Assembly: GCF_002926065.1 (NCBI RefSeq)
Contig: NZ_PREZ01000005.1
Span: forward strand, 124,001 to 188,000
Source of the DNA: Jeotgalibacillus proteolyticus
GTDB taxonomy: Bacteria; Bacillota; Bacilli; Bacillales; Jeotgalibacillaceae
Direction: 5' to 3'
Length of the DNA stretch: 64,000 nt
Part shown: in pieces, positions 51,258 through 59,940 of the stretch
How positions within the stretch are numbered: the stretch's first letter is position 1
How the letters are laid out: each line of letters opens with the position of its first letter
Position numbers and translations under genes: made by a program
Notes under the pieces: model-generated
The model's input: only the letters and a program-made list of their open reading frames with translations
Database searches by the model: none
What the model was told of the DNA's origin: nothing

Positions 51258-52397
51258 TTATTTTGTTACCATACGCCCGATCACAAGGCGCTGGATTTCC
51301 TGTGTGCCTTCATAAATCTGTGTAATTTTGGCATCGCGCATAAAACGCTCAACCGGGTAGTCTTTCGTGTAGCCGTAGCCGCCAAATACCTGTACTGCTT
51401 CCACAGTTACTTTCATGGCTGTATCTCCTGCAAAGAGCTTAGACATAGCTGATTCTTTTCCGTATGGAAGCCCTTCTGATTCGAGCCACGCAGCCTGGTA
51501 GGTTAAAAGACGTGAAGCTTCAATTGAGGTTGCCATATCAGCGATTTTAAACGAAACACCCTGGTTGGCTAAAATCGTTTTACCAAACTGCTCCCGACCC
51601 TTTGCGTATTCAATGGCTGCATCCATAGCACCCTGTGCAATACCGACTGCCTGCGCTGCAATCCCGTTCCGTCCGCCGTCAAGCGTCATCATGGCAATTT
51701 TAAAGCCTTCTCCTTCTTTGCCGAGAAGGTTCGCTCCAGGAATTCTTACATTGTCAAAAATAAGCTCTGTTGTCGGAGAAGAACGAATGCCAAGCTTTTT
51801 CTCTTTTTTGCCGACTGAAAAGCCTTCAAATCCTGCTTCAACGATAAAAGCGCTCATTCCGCGGGTTCCCTGGGATGGATCTGTTATAGCGAAAATAATA
51901 TAAAGATCGGCCACTCCGCCGTTTGTAATCCACACCTTGGAGCCGTTCAAAATATAATCTTCTCCGTCTTTTACCGCTCTTGTTTTCATTGAGGAAACAT
52001 CAGAGCCTGCTCCCGGCTCTGAAAGACCGTATGCCCCTAGCATTTCCCCCTGGGCTAACGCGCTCAGATAATGCCTTTTTTGCTCCTCTGTTCCAAATTT
52101 AAAAATCGGCCAGCTTGCAAGCGATAAATGCGCGGAAAGCGTTACACCTGTAGAGGCGCATACACGGGACAGCTCTTCCACAGCAATTACATACGCCAGA
52201 TAGTCGCTTCCAATTCCGCCGTACTCTTCAGGCCAAGGGATCCCTGTCAGTCCAAGCTCCGCCATCTTATCGAAAATCCCACGGTCAAACCGTTCTTCCT
52301 CATCACGCTCAGCAGCTGTTGGCGCTACTTCCTTTTCAGCAAAATCACGGACCATTTTTCGAATCATTTCATGCTCTTCAGTTAATTTAAAATTCAT
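51258..52397 (-). CDS. Acyl-CoA dehydrogenase (second of two)
   Basis: The flavoenzyme introduces the trans-2,3 double bond of acyl-CoA in beta-oxidation. The 379-residue protein has the acyl-CoA dehydrogenase fold with [22 protein letters not shown] and the C-terminal [22 protein letters not shown] segment, which contains the catalytic glutamate region of short/branched-chain enzymes. AGGAGG lies seven bases before the ATG at 52397; the longer frame to 52421 has no site. It follows another acyl-CoA dehydrogenase gene by 27 bases, so they form an operon. The chain-length preference is unknown. Confidence 0.93.
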   Translation of the reverse strand: MNFKLTEEHEMIRKMVRDFAEKEVAPTAAERDEEERFDRGIFDKMAELGLTGIPWPEEYGGIGSDYLAYVIAVEELSRVCASTGVTLSAHLSLASWPIFKFGTEEQKRHYLSALAQGEMLGAYGLSEPGAGSDVSSMKTRAVKDGEDYILNGSKVWITNGGVADLYIIFAITDPSQGTRGMSAFIVEAGFEGFSVGKKEKKLGIRSSPTTELIFDNVRIPGANLLGKEGEGFKIAMMTLDGGRNGIAAQAVGIAQGAMDAAIEYAKGREQFGKTILANQGVSFKIADMATSIEASRLLTYQAAWLESEGLPYGKESAMSKLFAGDTAMKVTVEAVQVFGGYGYTKDYPVERFMRDAKITQIYEGTQEIQRLVIGRMVTK

Positions 52398-52424
52398 CTT
52401 CGTTCCTCCTAGCAATCTCACAGG

Positions 52425-53561
52425 TTATTTTGTTACGTGTTTACTGATAACGATTCGTTGAATTTCACTTGTACCTTCATAAATTTCACTGATCTTCGCA
52501 TCGCGGAAATAACGCTCAACAGGATAATCCTCTGTGTAACCGTTCCCTCCAAATACCTGAACCGCTTCAATCGCGTTATTCATCGCAGTTGTCGAAGCGA
52601 ACAGCTTTGCCATCGATGCTTCCTTGCCGCAAGGCTTGCCCTCTGAACGCAGAGAGGCTGCCTGGTACACAAGCAGACGTGAAGCTTCTGTTGCTGTTGC
52701 CATATCTGCCAGCTTAAAGCCGATACCCTGCTGCTGTGAGATTGGCTTTCCAAATTGAACTCTTTCCTTTGCATACTCAACCGCTGCCTCGTACGCTGCT
52801 TCAGCTAGCCCGAGTGATTTTGCCGCAATGCCGATTCTTCCTGTATCAAGATTTCCAAGCGCGATGCTAAAACCTGCCCCTTCTTCTCCAAGCAGATTTT
52901 CTGCCGGCACCTTCATATCCTCAAAGGTCAGCTGCACGGTTCGTGAGCCATGAAGACCCATTTTCTCCTCATCCTTGCCTACGATAAAGCCAGGTGTTTC
53001 CTTCTCCACAATAAAGGCTGAAATCCCCTTTCTTCCTGCCTCCGGGTTTGTACGTGCAAAGACAATATAAATGTCTGCTTCTCCCCCGTTTGTGATGAAG
53101 ATTTTTGACCCATTGATGATATAATGATCGTCTTTTTTGACCGCTTTTGTTTTTAATGCCCCTGCATCTGAACCTGCACCAGGCTCAGTGAGACAAAATG
53201 CTCCTAAGTGCTCACCTGAGGCAAGCTTCGGCACATATTTTTGTTTCTGCTCCTCTGTTCCGTAATAAAGAATCGGATTCGTCCCGACTGATGTATGCAC
53301 TGATAAAATAACCCCAACGACAGCGCTTACTTTTGAGAGCTCATGAACCGCGATAATATACGAAATAAAATCCATTTCAGAGCCGCCGTATTTTTCAGGA
53401 ACGGAGATTCCCATTAATCCGAGCTCTCCCATTTTCTTTATAATGTCACGGGGAAATTCTCCTTGCTCCATTTTCGGAATAAAAGGTGTAATTTCTTCAC
53501 GGGCAAAATCCCTGACCATTTTTCTCATCATTTTTTGTTCTTCTGTAAAGCGCAGCTCCAT
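52425..53561 (-). CDS. Acyl-CoA dehydrogenase (first of two)
   Basis: The 378-residue flavoprotein has the same layout as its downstream paralogue, with GAFCLTEPGAGSDAGA, FITNGGEADIY and RDAKISEIYEGTSEIQRIVISK at the end. It passes electrons to electron transfer flavoprotein and so to FadF, which is encoded upstream. AGGGGGAGCAGG precedes the ATG. A hairpin without a U-run sits between it and the hydroxyacyl-CoA dehydrogenase gene. The two paralogues are clearly diverged, suggesting different substrates such as butyryl-CoA versus isobutyryl-CoA. Confidence 0.93.
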   Translation of the reverse strand: MELRFTEEQKMMRKMVRDFAREEITPFIPKMEQGEFPRDIIKKMGELGLMGISVPEKYGGSEMDFISYIIAVHELSKVSAVVGVILSVHTSVGTNPILYYGTEEQKQKYVPKLASGEHLGAFCLTEPGAGSDAGALKTKAVKKDDHYIINGSKIFITNGGEADIYIVFARTNPEAGRKGISAFIVEKETPGFIVGKDEEKMGLHGSRTVQLTFEDMKVPAENLLGEEGAGFSIALGNLDTGRIGIAAKSLGLAEAAYEAAVEYAKERVQFGKPISQQQGIGFKLADMATATEASRLLVYQAASLRSEGKPCGKEASMAKLFASTTAMNNAIEAVQVFGGNGYTEDYPVERYFRDAKISEIYEGTSEIQRIVISKHVTK

Positions 53562-53587
53562 GACCTGCTCCCCCTTGTTCTTGCTCT

Positions 53588-53621
53588 GGTGCCAGCCTTT
53601 ACCAGTTCGGCTACTGGCACC
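53588..53621. other. Intercistronic hairpin without U-run
   Basis: GGTGCCAG (53588-53595) pairs with CTGGCACC (53614-53621). It has no T-run on either side, so it is more likely an mRNA processing or stability element than a terminator within the fatty acid operon. Confidence 0.5.
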
Positions 53622-53640
53622 TTCGGCTTATCGTTTGAAG

Positions 53641-54492
53641 TTATTCATAGATGTAGAAACCGCGACCGGATTTCTTTCCGAGCCATCCGGCCTTAACGTA
53701 TTTTCTAAGCAGTGGACACGGACGATACTTACTGTCGCCAAAGCCCTCATGAAGGATTTCCATAATGTACAGGCACGTATCAAGTCCGATAAAATCAGCC
53801 AGTTCAAGCGGCCCCATCGGGTGGTTCATGCCCATTTTCATAACGTCATCAATCGCTTCTTTCGTCGCTACACCCTCAAACAGCGTGTAAATGGCTTCAT
53901 TGATCATCGGCATGAGAATCCGGTTGGAAACGAATCCCGGAAAGTCGTTTACCTCGACAGGTGCTTTATTAAGTTTCAACGTCATTTCTTCAACTGCCTG
54001 GTAAACCTCATCGGTCGTCGCAAGACCGCGGATGATTTCAACGAGCTTCATAACTGGCACCGGATTCATGAAATGCATTCCGATTACCTGTTCAGGCCGC
54101 TCTGTTGCAGCAGCAATTTCTGTGATTGGGAGTGAAGATGTATTGGTCGCCAGAATGGCATGTGCCGGAGCTGCCTGATCAAGCTTTTTAAAAATATCAG
54201 TTTTTATCGTCATGTTTTCAACTGCCGCTTCAATAACGATGTCAGCGTGAGCTGCATCCTGCAGATCCTTAGAGCGTATAATTCTTTCGAGCGCTGCTTC
54301 TTTTTCTTCCTCTGTCATGCGTCCCTTTTCCACCGAACGGGAAAGATTTTTTGCTATTGTCTCAATGCCTCGGTCTACAAATTCCTCCCGGAGATCATTA
54401 AGATACACTTCATATCCTGCCTGTGCACAAACCTGGGCAATTCCTCCGCCCATCTGTCCTGCGCCGATTACCATCACTTTTTTTATGCTCAC
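53641..54492 (-). CDS. mmgB: 3-hydroxybutyryl-CoA dehydrogenase (MmgB-like)
   Basis: The enzyme oxidises or reduces 3-hydroxyacyl-CoA with NAD(P). The 283-residue protein has the Rossmann motif [12 protein letters not shown] near the start, the catalytic histidine-glutamate pair in [18 protein letters not shown], and the C-terminal helical domain with [18 protein letters not shown]. The start is a GTG eight bases after AAGGAG. It lies between the thiolase and acyl-CoA dehydrogenase genes. In B. subtilis the homologue mmgB lies in a sporulation-linked operon. Confidence 0.94.
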   Translation of the reverse strand: MSIKKVMVIGAGQMGGGIAQVCAQAGYEVYLNDLREEFVDRGIETIAKNLSRSVEKGRMTEEEKEAALERIIRSKDLQDAAHADIVIEAAVENMTIKTDIFKKLDQAAPAHAILATNTSSLPITEIAAATERPEQVIGMHFMNPVPVMKLVEIIRGLATTDEVYQAVEEMTLKLNKAPVEVNDFPGFVSNRILMPMINEAIYTLFEGVATKEAIDDVMKMGMNHPMGPLELADFIGLDTCLYIMEILHEGFGDSKYRPCPLLRKYVKAGWLGKKSGRGFYIYE

Positions 54493-54534
54493 TTAAACCG
54501 CTCCTTTTGCAAAATGTCTAATTTGCTAAGCTTC

Positions 54535-55719
54535 TTATCCTTTTACTTCGATTAAAACAGCATCTCCCTGACCGCCGCCGCTGCAGATTGAGGCAATTCC
54601 AAGACCTCCGCCTCTGCGCTTCAGCTCGTAGGCAAGTGTAAGAATAATGCGTGCACCGCTTGCGCCGATCGGATGTCCAAGTGCTACTGCTCCACCGTTT
54701 ACATTTACTTTTTCAGGATCAAGATTTGCTATTTTAGAGCTTGCGAGCGCTACAGCCGAAAAGGCTTCATTAATTTCAAACAGATCAATTTCCTCAATCG
54801 AACGTCCCGTTTTTTCAAGCAGACGATTAATGACAAGTCCAGGCGTCTGCGGGAAATCCTTCGCTTCAACTGCTACTTCCGCATGGCCAAGAATATAGGC
54901 AAGCGGTGTTTTTCCTTCTTTTTCAGCCCGCTCTTCACTCATTAAAACCATTGCACATGCGCCGTCATTAATTCCAGGTGCGTTTCCGGCTGTAATGGTT
55001 CCATCCTTATCAAATGCAGGACGAAGCCCGGACAGCTTTTCAATGGAGGTGTCTTTACGTGGTGATTCATCGTTTTCTACCTTAATCGGATCTTTTTTGC
55101 GCTGAGGGACTTCGAGCGGAACAATTTCTTCTGCAAAGATGCCTTTTTCAATCGCAGCTCCTGCTTTTTGGTGACTTCTGAGTGCCCAGTCGTCCTGCTG
55201 CTCTCTTGAAAGTTCAAATTCAGCTGCTGTTGAGTTGCCATAGGTTCCCATGTGAACGCCGTTAAAGGCACATGTTAGCCCGTCGTGAAGCATGAGGTCC
55301 TTAATGGATGCGTCGCCCATTCGCAGACCGCCTCTTGCTTTATCCATGAAGTAAGGAGCGTTTGTCATTGATTCCATGCCGCCTGCAACGATTAGGGATT
55401 CATCGCCAAGACGGATGAGCTGATCGCCAAGTGTGACGCTTCTCATACCGGATGCGCAGACCTTGTTGATGGTTTCTGTTTTGACTTCCCAAGGGATGCC
55501 TGCTTTTTGTGCAGCCTGTCTTGAAGGGATCTGCCCCTGTCCTCCCTGCAGGACGGTACCCATGATCACTTCGTCTATGTCTGCTGGAGAGACGTCAGCT
55601 CGTTTGAGGGCTTCTTTGATGGCGACTCCGCCTAAGTCAGAAGCTGTGAAAGATGCGAGGCTGCCATTGAATTTTCCGAAAGGTGTTCTTGCTCCATCTA
55701 GAATGACTGTTTTTCCCAT
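54535..55719 (-). CDS. Acetyl-CoA C-acetyltransferase (thiolase)
   Basis: Thiolase cleaves acetoacetyl-CoA or 3-ketoacyl-CoA, or condenses acetyl-CoA. The 394-residue protein has the nucleophilic cysteine in INKVCASGMRSV, the His-Cys end motifs GHPIGASGARI and CSGGGQGDAVL, and FEINEAFSAV. It is similar to MmgA of B. subtilis. AGGGGAG precedes the ATG. A FadR-like palindrome lies about 50 bases upstream, so this gene may open its own transcription unit with the hydroxyacyl-CoA and acyl-CoA dehydrogenase genes. Confidence 0.95.
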   Translation of the reverse strand: MGKTVILDGARTPFGKFNGSLASFTASDLGGVAIKEALKRADVSPADIDEVIMGTVLQGGQGQIPSRQAAQKAGIPWEVKTETINKVCASGMRSVTLGDQLIRLGDESLIVAGGMESMTNAPYFMDKARGGLRMGDASIKDLMLHDGLTCAFNGVHMGTYGNSTAAEFELSREQQDDWALRSHQKAGAAIEKGIFAEEIVPLEVPQRKKDPIKVENDESPRKDTSIEKLSGLRPAFDKDGTITAGNAPGINDGACAMVLMSEERAEKEGKTPLAYILGHAEVAVEAKDFPQTPGLVINRLLEKTGRSIEEIDLFEINEAFSAVALASSKIANLDPEKVNVNGGAVALGHPIGASGARIILTLAYELKRRGGGLGIASICSGGGQGDAVLIEVKG

Positions 55720-55767
55720 TGTGTTTCTCCCCTTTTGTTCGTTTTGGTTTTAGTATTGTTTATTGAC

Positions 55768-55781
55768 TGAGCGTTCGCTCA
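55768..55781. promoter_or_regulatory. FadR-like palindrome upstream of the thiolase gene
   Basis: TGAGCGTTCGCTCA is a perfect inverted repeat around two central bases and lies within TGACTGAGCGTTCGCTCA, which fits the TGANTGANNNNTCANTCA pattern of Bacillus FadR sites. The TetR-family protein encoded downstream or a FadR elsewhere could bind it. Confidence 0.55.
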
Positions 55782-55839
55782 AGGGTGTTGTAAAGAAATA
55801 GGGACGGTGTTGGTCCCTGGGTGATTTCTCTTAAATGAA

Positions 55840-55942
55840 GCGTGTTGATTTCCGCTTCAGGGGACGCTTTCCGCGGGGCGGGGCTTGAGCTAACTTGCTT
55901 CTTCCCGCAGGAGTCCCCGCCTTCCGCTCCAATCAGCTTCTG
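55840..55942. repeat. Dispersed palindromic repeat, copy D
   Basis: It has GTGTTGATTTCCGCTTCAGG and the arm CGCTTTCCGCGGGGCGGGGC as in copies A and B, but the right half is shortened so that ACTTGC runs directly into TTCTTCCCGCAGGAGTCCCC. It lies between the thiolase gene and the second repeat family. Confidence 0.8.
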
Positions 55943-56081
55943 GGTAATTTGTTTGGTTCTTCGTAATTAGGGTGTTTAAGATAAGTTCCCAATAACCAGT
56001 TAATGCATTTCCATTACTTGTTTGTAGATTGATAGATTTGAAGTGATGGGCAAACTTAGCGAGCGTCTTATGCTTTTACGT

Positions 56082-56328
56082 TATCCAGCTCCAACAGGCA
56101 GGGGCTCGAGGTCACAAGTCAAGCACGAAAGGAAGGCAAAGTTCAGCCTTCTGTTCGCACTTGCCTTATGCTTGTCGCCCCTAAACGCCTGTTTCCGCTT
56201 TTATTCTATCCAGCTCCAGGCGCTAGCTCCTCGAGTCATAAGTCACGCTGTCCCAGTGGACAAAGAGCATCCACTTGGCCACCGCGTCTTATGCTGGTCG
56301 GAGCTGAACGAGCGCCTTCCGCTTTTAT
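56082..56328. repeat. Two tandem units of a second intergenic repeat family
   Basis: Units of about 121-122 bases lie at 56082-56202 and 56207-56328. Each begins TATCCAGCTCCA, includes GAGTCATAAGTCA or its variant, CTTATGCTTGTCG or CTTATGCTGGTCGG, and ends CCGCTTTTAT. Within each, the GGCGC/GCGCC type arms can pair. A fragment of a third unit may lie at 56045-56080. Similar units are common in intergenic DNA of Bacillaceae (recalled, not checked). The rest of 55943-56040 shows nothing. Confidence 0.75.
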
Positions 56329-56363
56329 TTATTGTAAGCGATTTCATAGTTAACAAACAAGTA

Positions 56364-56393
56364 GGTTAAGCGATTTTAGTCGCTTAACCTTTT
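56364..56393. terminator. Hairpin after fadF
   Basis: GGTTAAGCGA (56364-56373) is perfectly complementary to TCGCTTAACC (56380-56389). The U-run is better on the plus strand, but the position fits termination of fadF. Confidence 0.55.
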
Positions 56394-56395
56394 GT

Positions 56396-58510
56396 TTAGG
56401 CAATGTTTTCCTTATTGGTTCCGATGATGCTTTTTTCGAGAAGTTCGGCTACGTCGTAGGTGCCGACTTTTTCTTCTACTTCTTTTGCTTTTGTTCCATC
56501 TGATAGCATGGTGAGGCAGTATGGACAGCCGGATGAGATGACGGATGGCTGGACCTCGAGTGCCTGCTCGGTCCGGGCTACGTTTACACGGTGCCCCTTA
56601 TCTTCTTCCATCCACATCAGCCCGCCGCCTGCTCCGCAGCACATGCCGTTTTCGCGATTACGCTTCATTTCAATCAGCTTTACGCCAGGAATGGCTTTTA
56701 GGATTTCACGCGGCGGATCGTATACCTCGTTGTATCTTCCCAGGTAGCAGGAATCGTGGAAGGTAATTTTTTCGTTTACAGCGTGAACCGGCTTCAAGCG
56801 CCCTTTTTTCACCAGATCAGCCAGTAGTTCGGTGTGGTGATAGACTTCAGCTTTTAAGCCGAAATCAGGGTATTCATTTTTAAAGATATTATAAGCATGC
56901 GGATCGATGGTAATGATTTTCTTGATGTCATTTTTTTCGAATTCCGCAATATTGGCAGTGGCAAGCTCCTGGAATAAGAATTCATTTCCAAGACGTCTTG
57001 GTGTGTCACCTGAGTTCTTTTCCTTGTTTCCAAGGATGGCAAATTTTACGCCTGCCTCATTTAACAGCTTTGCAAAGGAAAGAGCGATTTTTTGACTGCG
57101 GCTGTCAAAGGAGCCCATGGAGCCAACCCAGAACAAGTATTCAAAATCTTCTCCTGCTTTTTTCATTTCCTTCACGGTTGGAATCGTGACATCTTCTCTT
57201 GCTTCACGCCAGTTTTCACGTTCTTTCCGGTTCAAGCCCCAAGGATTGCTTTGACGCTCGATATTTTGCATCGCACGCTGAGCATCCGGCTCCATTTTCC
57301 CTTCTGTTAGAACAAGGTAGCGGCGAAGGTCGATAATTTTATCAACATGCTCATTCATTACCGGGCACTGATCCTCACAGTTACGGCAGGTTGTGCAAGC
57401 CCAAATTTCTTCTTCAGTGATAACATCACCAATCAGGCTTGGGTGATACATATCGATCGCTGCTTCCGTTCCGCCTTTTTCAGCAGCGGCAGCAACCTGG
57501 TTGCCCTTCGTATTGGTAAATGCCGGTACGGGAACCCATGGTGACTGAGAAGTAATGGCTGCGCCGGTTAAGGTAAGGTTGTCGCGGATTTTTGTAATCA
57601 GATCCATAGGAGAAAGCATTTTCCCTGTGCCTGTTGCAGGACACATATTCGTACAGCGTCCGCATTCCACACAGGCGTATAAATCAATTAATTGAAGCTG
57701 GGTAAAATCCTGTACCTTCCCAACTCCGTACGTTTCCTGAGTTTCATCTTCAAAATCAATTTTTTGCAGTCTGCCCGGGTTATCAATTCGGTTAAAGTAG
57801 ACATTGGCAGGGCCTGCAATTAAATGCGCGTGCTTTGACTGAGGAACATACACTAAAAATCCTAAGAGGAATAGCAGATGCACCCACCAGGATACATAAA
57901 ACAGAACAACTGCAAATCCCTGTCCAAGCCAGCCAGTTGCTGCTGCAATAGCGGATGCTACAGGCTCTGTCCAAACCATTTCATGACCTTGCCAGACCAT
58001 GCCTGCCCCGTTTCCAATTAAAACAGAAACCATTAATCCGCCAATAAAAATCAGGACAAGGCCCGATTTAAATCCCCTTTTCAAACGGACAAGCTTTTCC
58101 ATATATCTGCGGTAAAACGCCCAGGCAACTGCCACTAAAATCATTAGTGTTACAAGCTCCTGGAAGAAGGTGAATCCTGGATAAAAAATACCCAGCGGCA
58201 AATGAGCGCCCGGAACGAGTCCTTTATAAATAAAATCAATTGCTCCAAGCTGGACTAATAAAAAGCCATAGAAGAACATTACGTGAATAATGCCGCTCTT
58301 CTTATCCTTCAAGAGCTTTTTCTGGCCGAACACCTGAACCATAAATTTTTTCAGTCTTATTTTGACGTTGTTGTCAAACTCGGTTTTCTTTCCAAGCTTG
58401 ATGAACTCATAACGTGTTTTGACCAGATATCCAAATAAGTAAATAGCGTAAGCGGTTACAATAAAGAATGCAATCCAGTTGATAACAAGCAGCCAGTTCC
58501 CGATATCCAA
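56396..58510 (-). CDS. fadF: FadF-like iron-sulfur oxidoreductase (electron transfer for acyl-CoA dehydrogenases)
   Basis: The 704-residue membrane protein has five or six N-terminal helices with heme-ligand-like histidines (about 1-240), two [4Fe-4S] motifs CVECGRCTNMCP and CTTCRNCEDQCP, and two CCG domains typical of heterodisulfide reductase (CYLGRYNEVYDPP and MCCGAGGG; SSGCPYCLTM). It takes electrons from ETF reduced by acyl-CoA dehydrogenases and passes them to menaquinone. The start is a TTG after AGGGGAGGG. It is the Bacillus YwjF/FadF family member, a little longer than related HdrD-type proteins because of the membrane domain. A FadR-like site lies upstream. Confidence 0.92.
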   Translation of the reverse strand: MDIGNWLLVINWIAFFIVTAYAIYLFGYLVKTRYEFIKLGKKTEFDNNVKIRLKKFMVQVFGQKKLLKDKKSGIIHVMFFYGFLLVQLGAIDFIYKGLVPGAHLPLGIFYPGFTFFQELVTLMILVAVAWAFYRRYMEKLVRLKRGFKSGLVLIFIGGLMVSVLIGNGAGMVWQGHEMVWTEPVASAIAAATGWLGQGFAVVLFYVSWWVHLLFLLGFLVYVPQSKHAHLIAGPANVYFNRIDNPGRLQKIDFEDETQETYGVGKVQDFTQLQLIDLYACVECGRCTNMCPATGTGKMLSPMDLITKIRDNLTLTGAAITSQSPWVPVPAFTNTKGNQVAAAAEKGGTEAAIDMYHPSLIGDVITEEEIWACTTCRNCEDQCPVMNEHVDKIIDLRRYLVLTEGKMEPDAQRAMQNIERQSNPWGLNRKERENWREAREDVTIPTVKEMKKAGEDFEYLFWVGSMGSFDSRSQKIALSFAKLLNEAGVKFAILGNKEKNSGDTPRRLGNEFLFQELATANIAEFEKNDIKKIITIDPHAYNIFKNEYPDFGLKAEVYHHTELLADLVKKGRLKPVHAVNEKITFHDSCYLGRYNEVYDPPREILKAIPGVKLIEMKRNRENGMCCGAGGGLMWMEEDKGHRVNVARTEQALEVQPSVISSGCPYCLTMLSDGTKAKEVEEKVGTYDVAELLEKSIIGTNKENIA

Positions 58511-58567
58511 TGTTCTCCCTCCCCTTTGTTGTCGAACTACAAAATTCTGTCTATCTTTATTATATAA

Positions 58568-58585
58568 TGAATGAGCATTCAGTCA
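58568..58585. promoter_or_regulatory. FadR-like palindrome between fadF and cls
   Basis: TGAATGAGCATTCAGTCA closely matches the TGAATGANNNNTCATTCA operator known for B. subtilis FadR. It is about 60 bases before fadF and 80 before cls, in a shared divergent promoter region. Confidence 0.65.
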
Positions 58586-58665
58586 ATGGTTTTTAGAGGA
58601 TTTTCTCTATCCTATGCTATTTAAATTTATTAATGGGTATGCTAAGGGCATTAGGAGGTTATGTG

Positions 58666-59862
58666 ATGAAGTCGGTAGTAAGGATTTTAAGTATATTGTT
58701 GATGGTCGCTGTTTGGCTCCGTATAGACTGGCTTTTAGGCTTGCGCTCATTAAAGCGCCAGCGCACTGCCTCCGTCTACCCTTGGCGAAAAGGAAAAATT
58801 GACTTTTTCGACGATGGCGTTGCATGGATGAAATCGCTTGAGCTGGACATTACGGAGGCTGAAGAATCCATTTGCCTTTTATTTTATATTATTGAACCGG
58901 ATGAGGTTGGCAGAAGAATCTTTACGCTGTTAAAGGACCGCGTGAAGGATGGTGTAAGGGTACGGGTACTTTGCGATGCGCTTGGAAGTCGTAAAATGAA
59001 GCCGTGGCTTAAGCATTTAAAGGAAGCAGGAATTGAAATTGAGCTCAGCCGACCTGTACTTTTTAAAGGATCACTGTTTTCAATTCAGCGGCGTAACCAC
59101 CGTAAAATTGCCGTTTTTGATGAGCGCGTTTCACATATAGGCGGCTTTAACATCGGGAGGGAATACGTCAATCTTGACCCTGTCCTTTCCCCGTGGCGTG
59201 ACTATCATTTACGGATCGAAGGAGAAAGTGTCGGGGATGCCCTGAAGGAATTTGAAATTGACTGGAACCGGGAGTTTAACATTTCAGAGCAAGCATCCTC
59301 CCCCCGCCAAAATACCTTTAAAGGACATCAAAAGCATCAGATCATTCCCTCTGAGCCGGTGAATATGGAAGGATTTATCCTTGATTTATTTGATCAGGCG
59401 GAGGAATCCATTTTTATCGGGACGCCTTATTTCATTCCTACCGGTACATTGTTTAACAGCTTAAAACAAAAAATACGTGAAAACATAAAGGTAACCATCA
59501 TGGTGCCAGGCACTCCAGATCATGCACTTGTTCAGCCGGCTTCCTATCATTTTTTGCGGGAACTGATTGATCTTGGTGCTGAGGTACATCAATTTGAGCA
59601 TGGATTTTACCATGCGAAGGTTATCCTGATTGATGATAAGCTTTGCGATATTGGCACCACCAACTTTGATCAGCGCAGCCTTGTCATCAATGATGAGATC
59701 AATGTGCTGACCTCGGATAAAGAGATCATTGGGAAAGTGATAACAAGTATCAATAATGATTTACATCACGCTGTACGGGTTCAGAAAAAAGACATTCAGC
59801 CAAACGGACCTGTTGATGCTTCAGCAGAGCTGCTTGCCCGCTCCATTTCCCATTTACTTTAA
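58666..59862 (+). CDS. Phospholipase D-type cardiolipin synthase (YwjE)
   Basis: The 398-residue membrane-attached protein makes cardiolipin or a related lipid. An N-terminal hydrophobic helix (about 4-20) is followed by two phospholipase D domains with HKD motifs: HRKIAVFD (first) and HAKVILIDDK (second). The ATG at 58666 is preferred because AGGAGG lies seven bases upstream; earlier in-frame starts have no site. It is the same gene as B. subtilis ywjE, which also neighbours fadF. It diverges from fadF and ends in a large terminator shared with the cobalamin genes. Confidence 0.9.
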   Translation: MKSVVRILSILLMVAVWLRIDWLLGLRSLKRQRTASVYPWRKGKIDFFDDGVAWMKSLELDITEAEESICLLFYIIEPDEVGRRIFTLLKDRVKDGVRVRVLCDALGSRKMKPWLKHLKEAGIEIELSRPVLFKGSLFSIQRRNHRKIAVFDERVSHIGGFNIGREYVNLDPVLSPWRDYHLRIEGESVGDALKEFEIDWNREFNISEQASSPRQNTFKGHQKHQIIPSEPVNMEGFILDLFDQAEESIFIGTPYFIPTGTLFNSLKQKIRENIKVTIMVPGTPDHALVQPASYHFLRELIDLGAEVHQFEHGFYHAKVILIDDKLCDIGTTNFDQRSLVINDEINVLTSDKEIIGKVITSINNDLHHAVRVQKKDIQPNGPVDASAELLARSISHLL

Positions 59863-59865
59863 AGT

Positions 59866-59940
59866 AAGAAGCTGAAAAGCTGTTGATCGAGTCCATTAAT
59901 CTGGGCTGGATGAAAATCAACGCTTTATCAGCTTCTTTTT
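59866..59940. terminator. Large shared terminator between cls and the cobalamin genes
   Basis: AAGAAGCTGA (59866-59875) is perfectly complementary to TCAGCTTCTT (59928-59937), with inner TGTTGAT/ATCAAC pairing, and a T-run on the plus strand. The stop codon of the minus-strand gene lies inside it. Confidence 0.65.

Noticed and set aside
53443-54135. 230-codon open frame on the plus strand
   Set aside because: It lies antisense to the acyl-CoA and hydroxyacyl-CoA dehydrogenase genes, which have clear motifs and ribosome sites; its translation has no recognisable features.
56082-56328. Tandem units considered as a CRISPR array
   Set aside because: Only two units of about 121 bases, similar along their full length, with no short repeat-spacer pattern and no cas genes.
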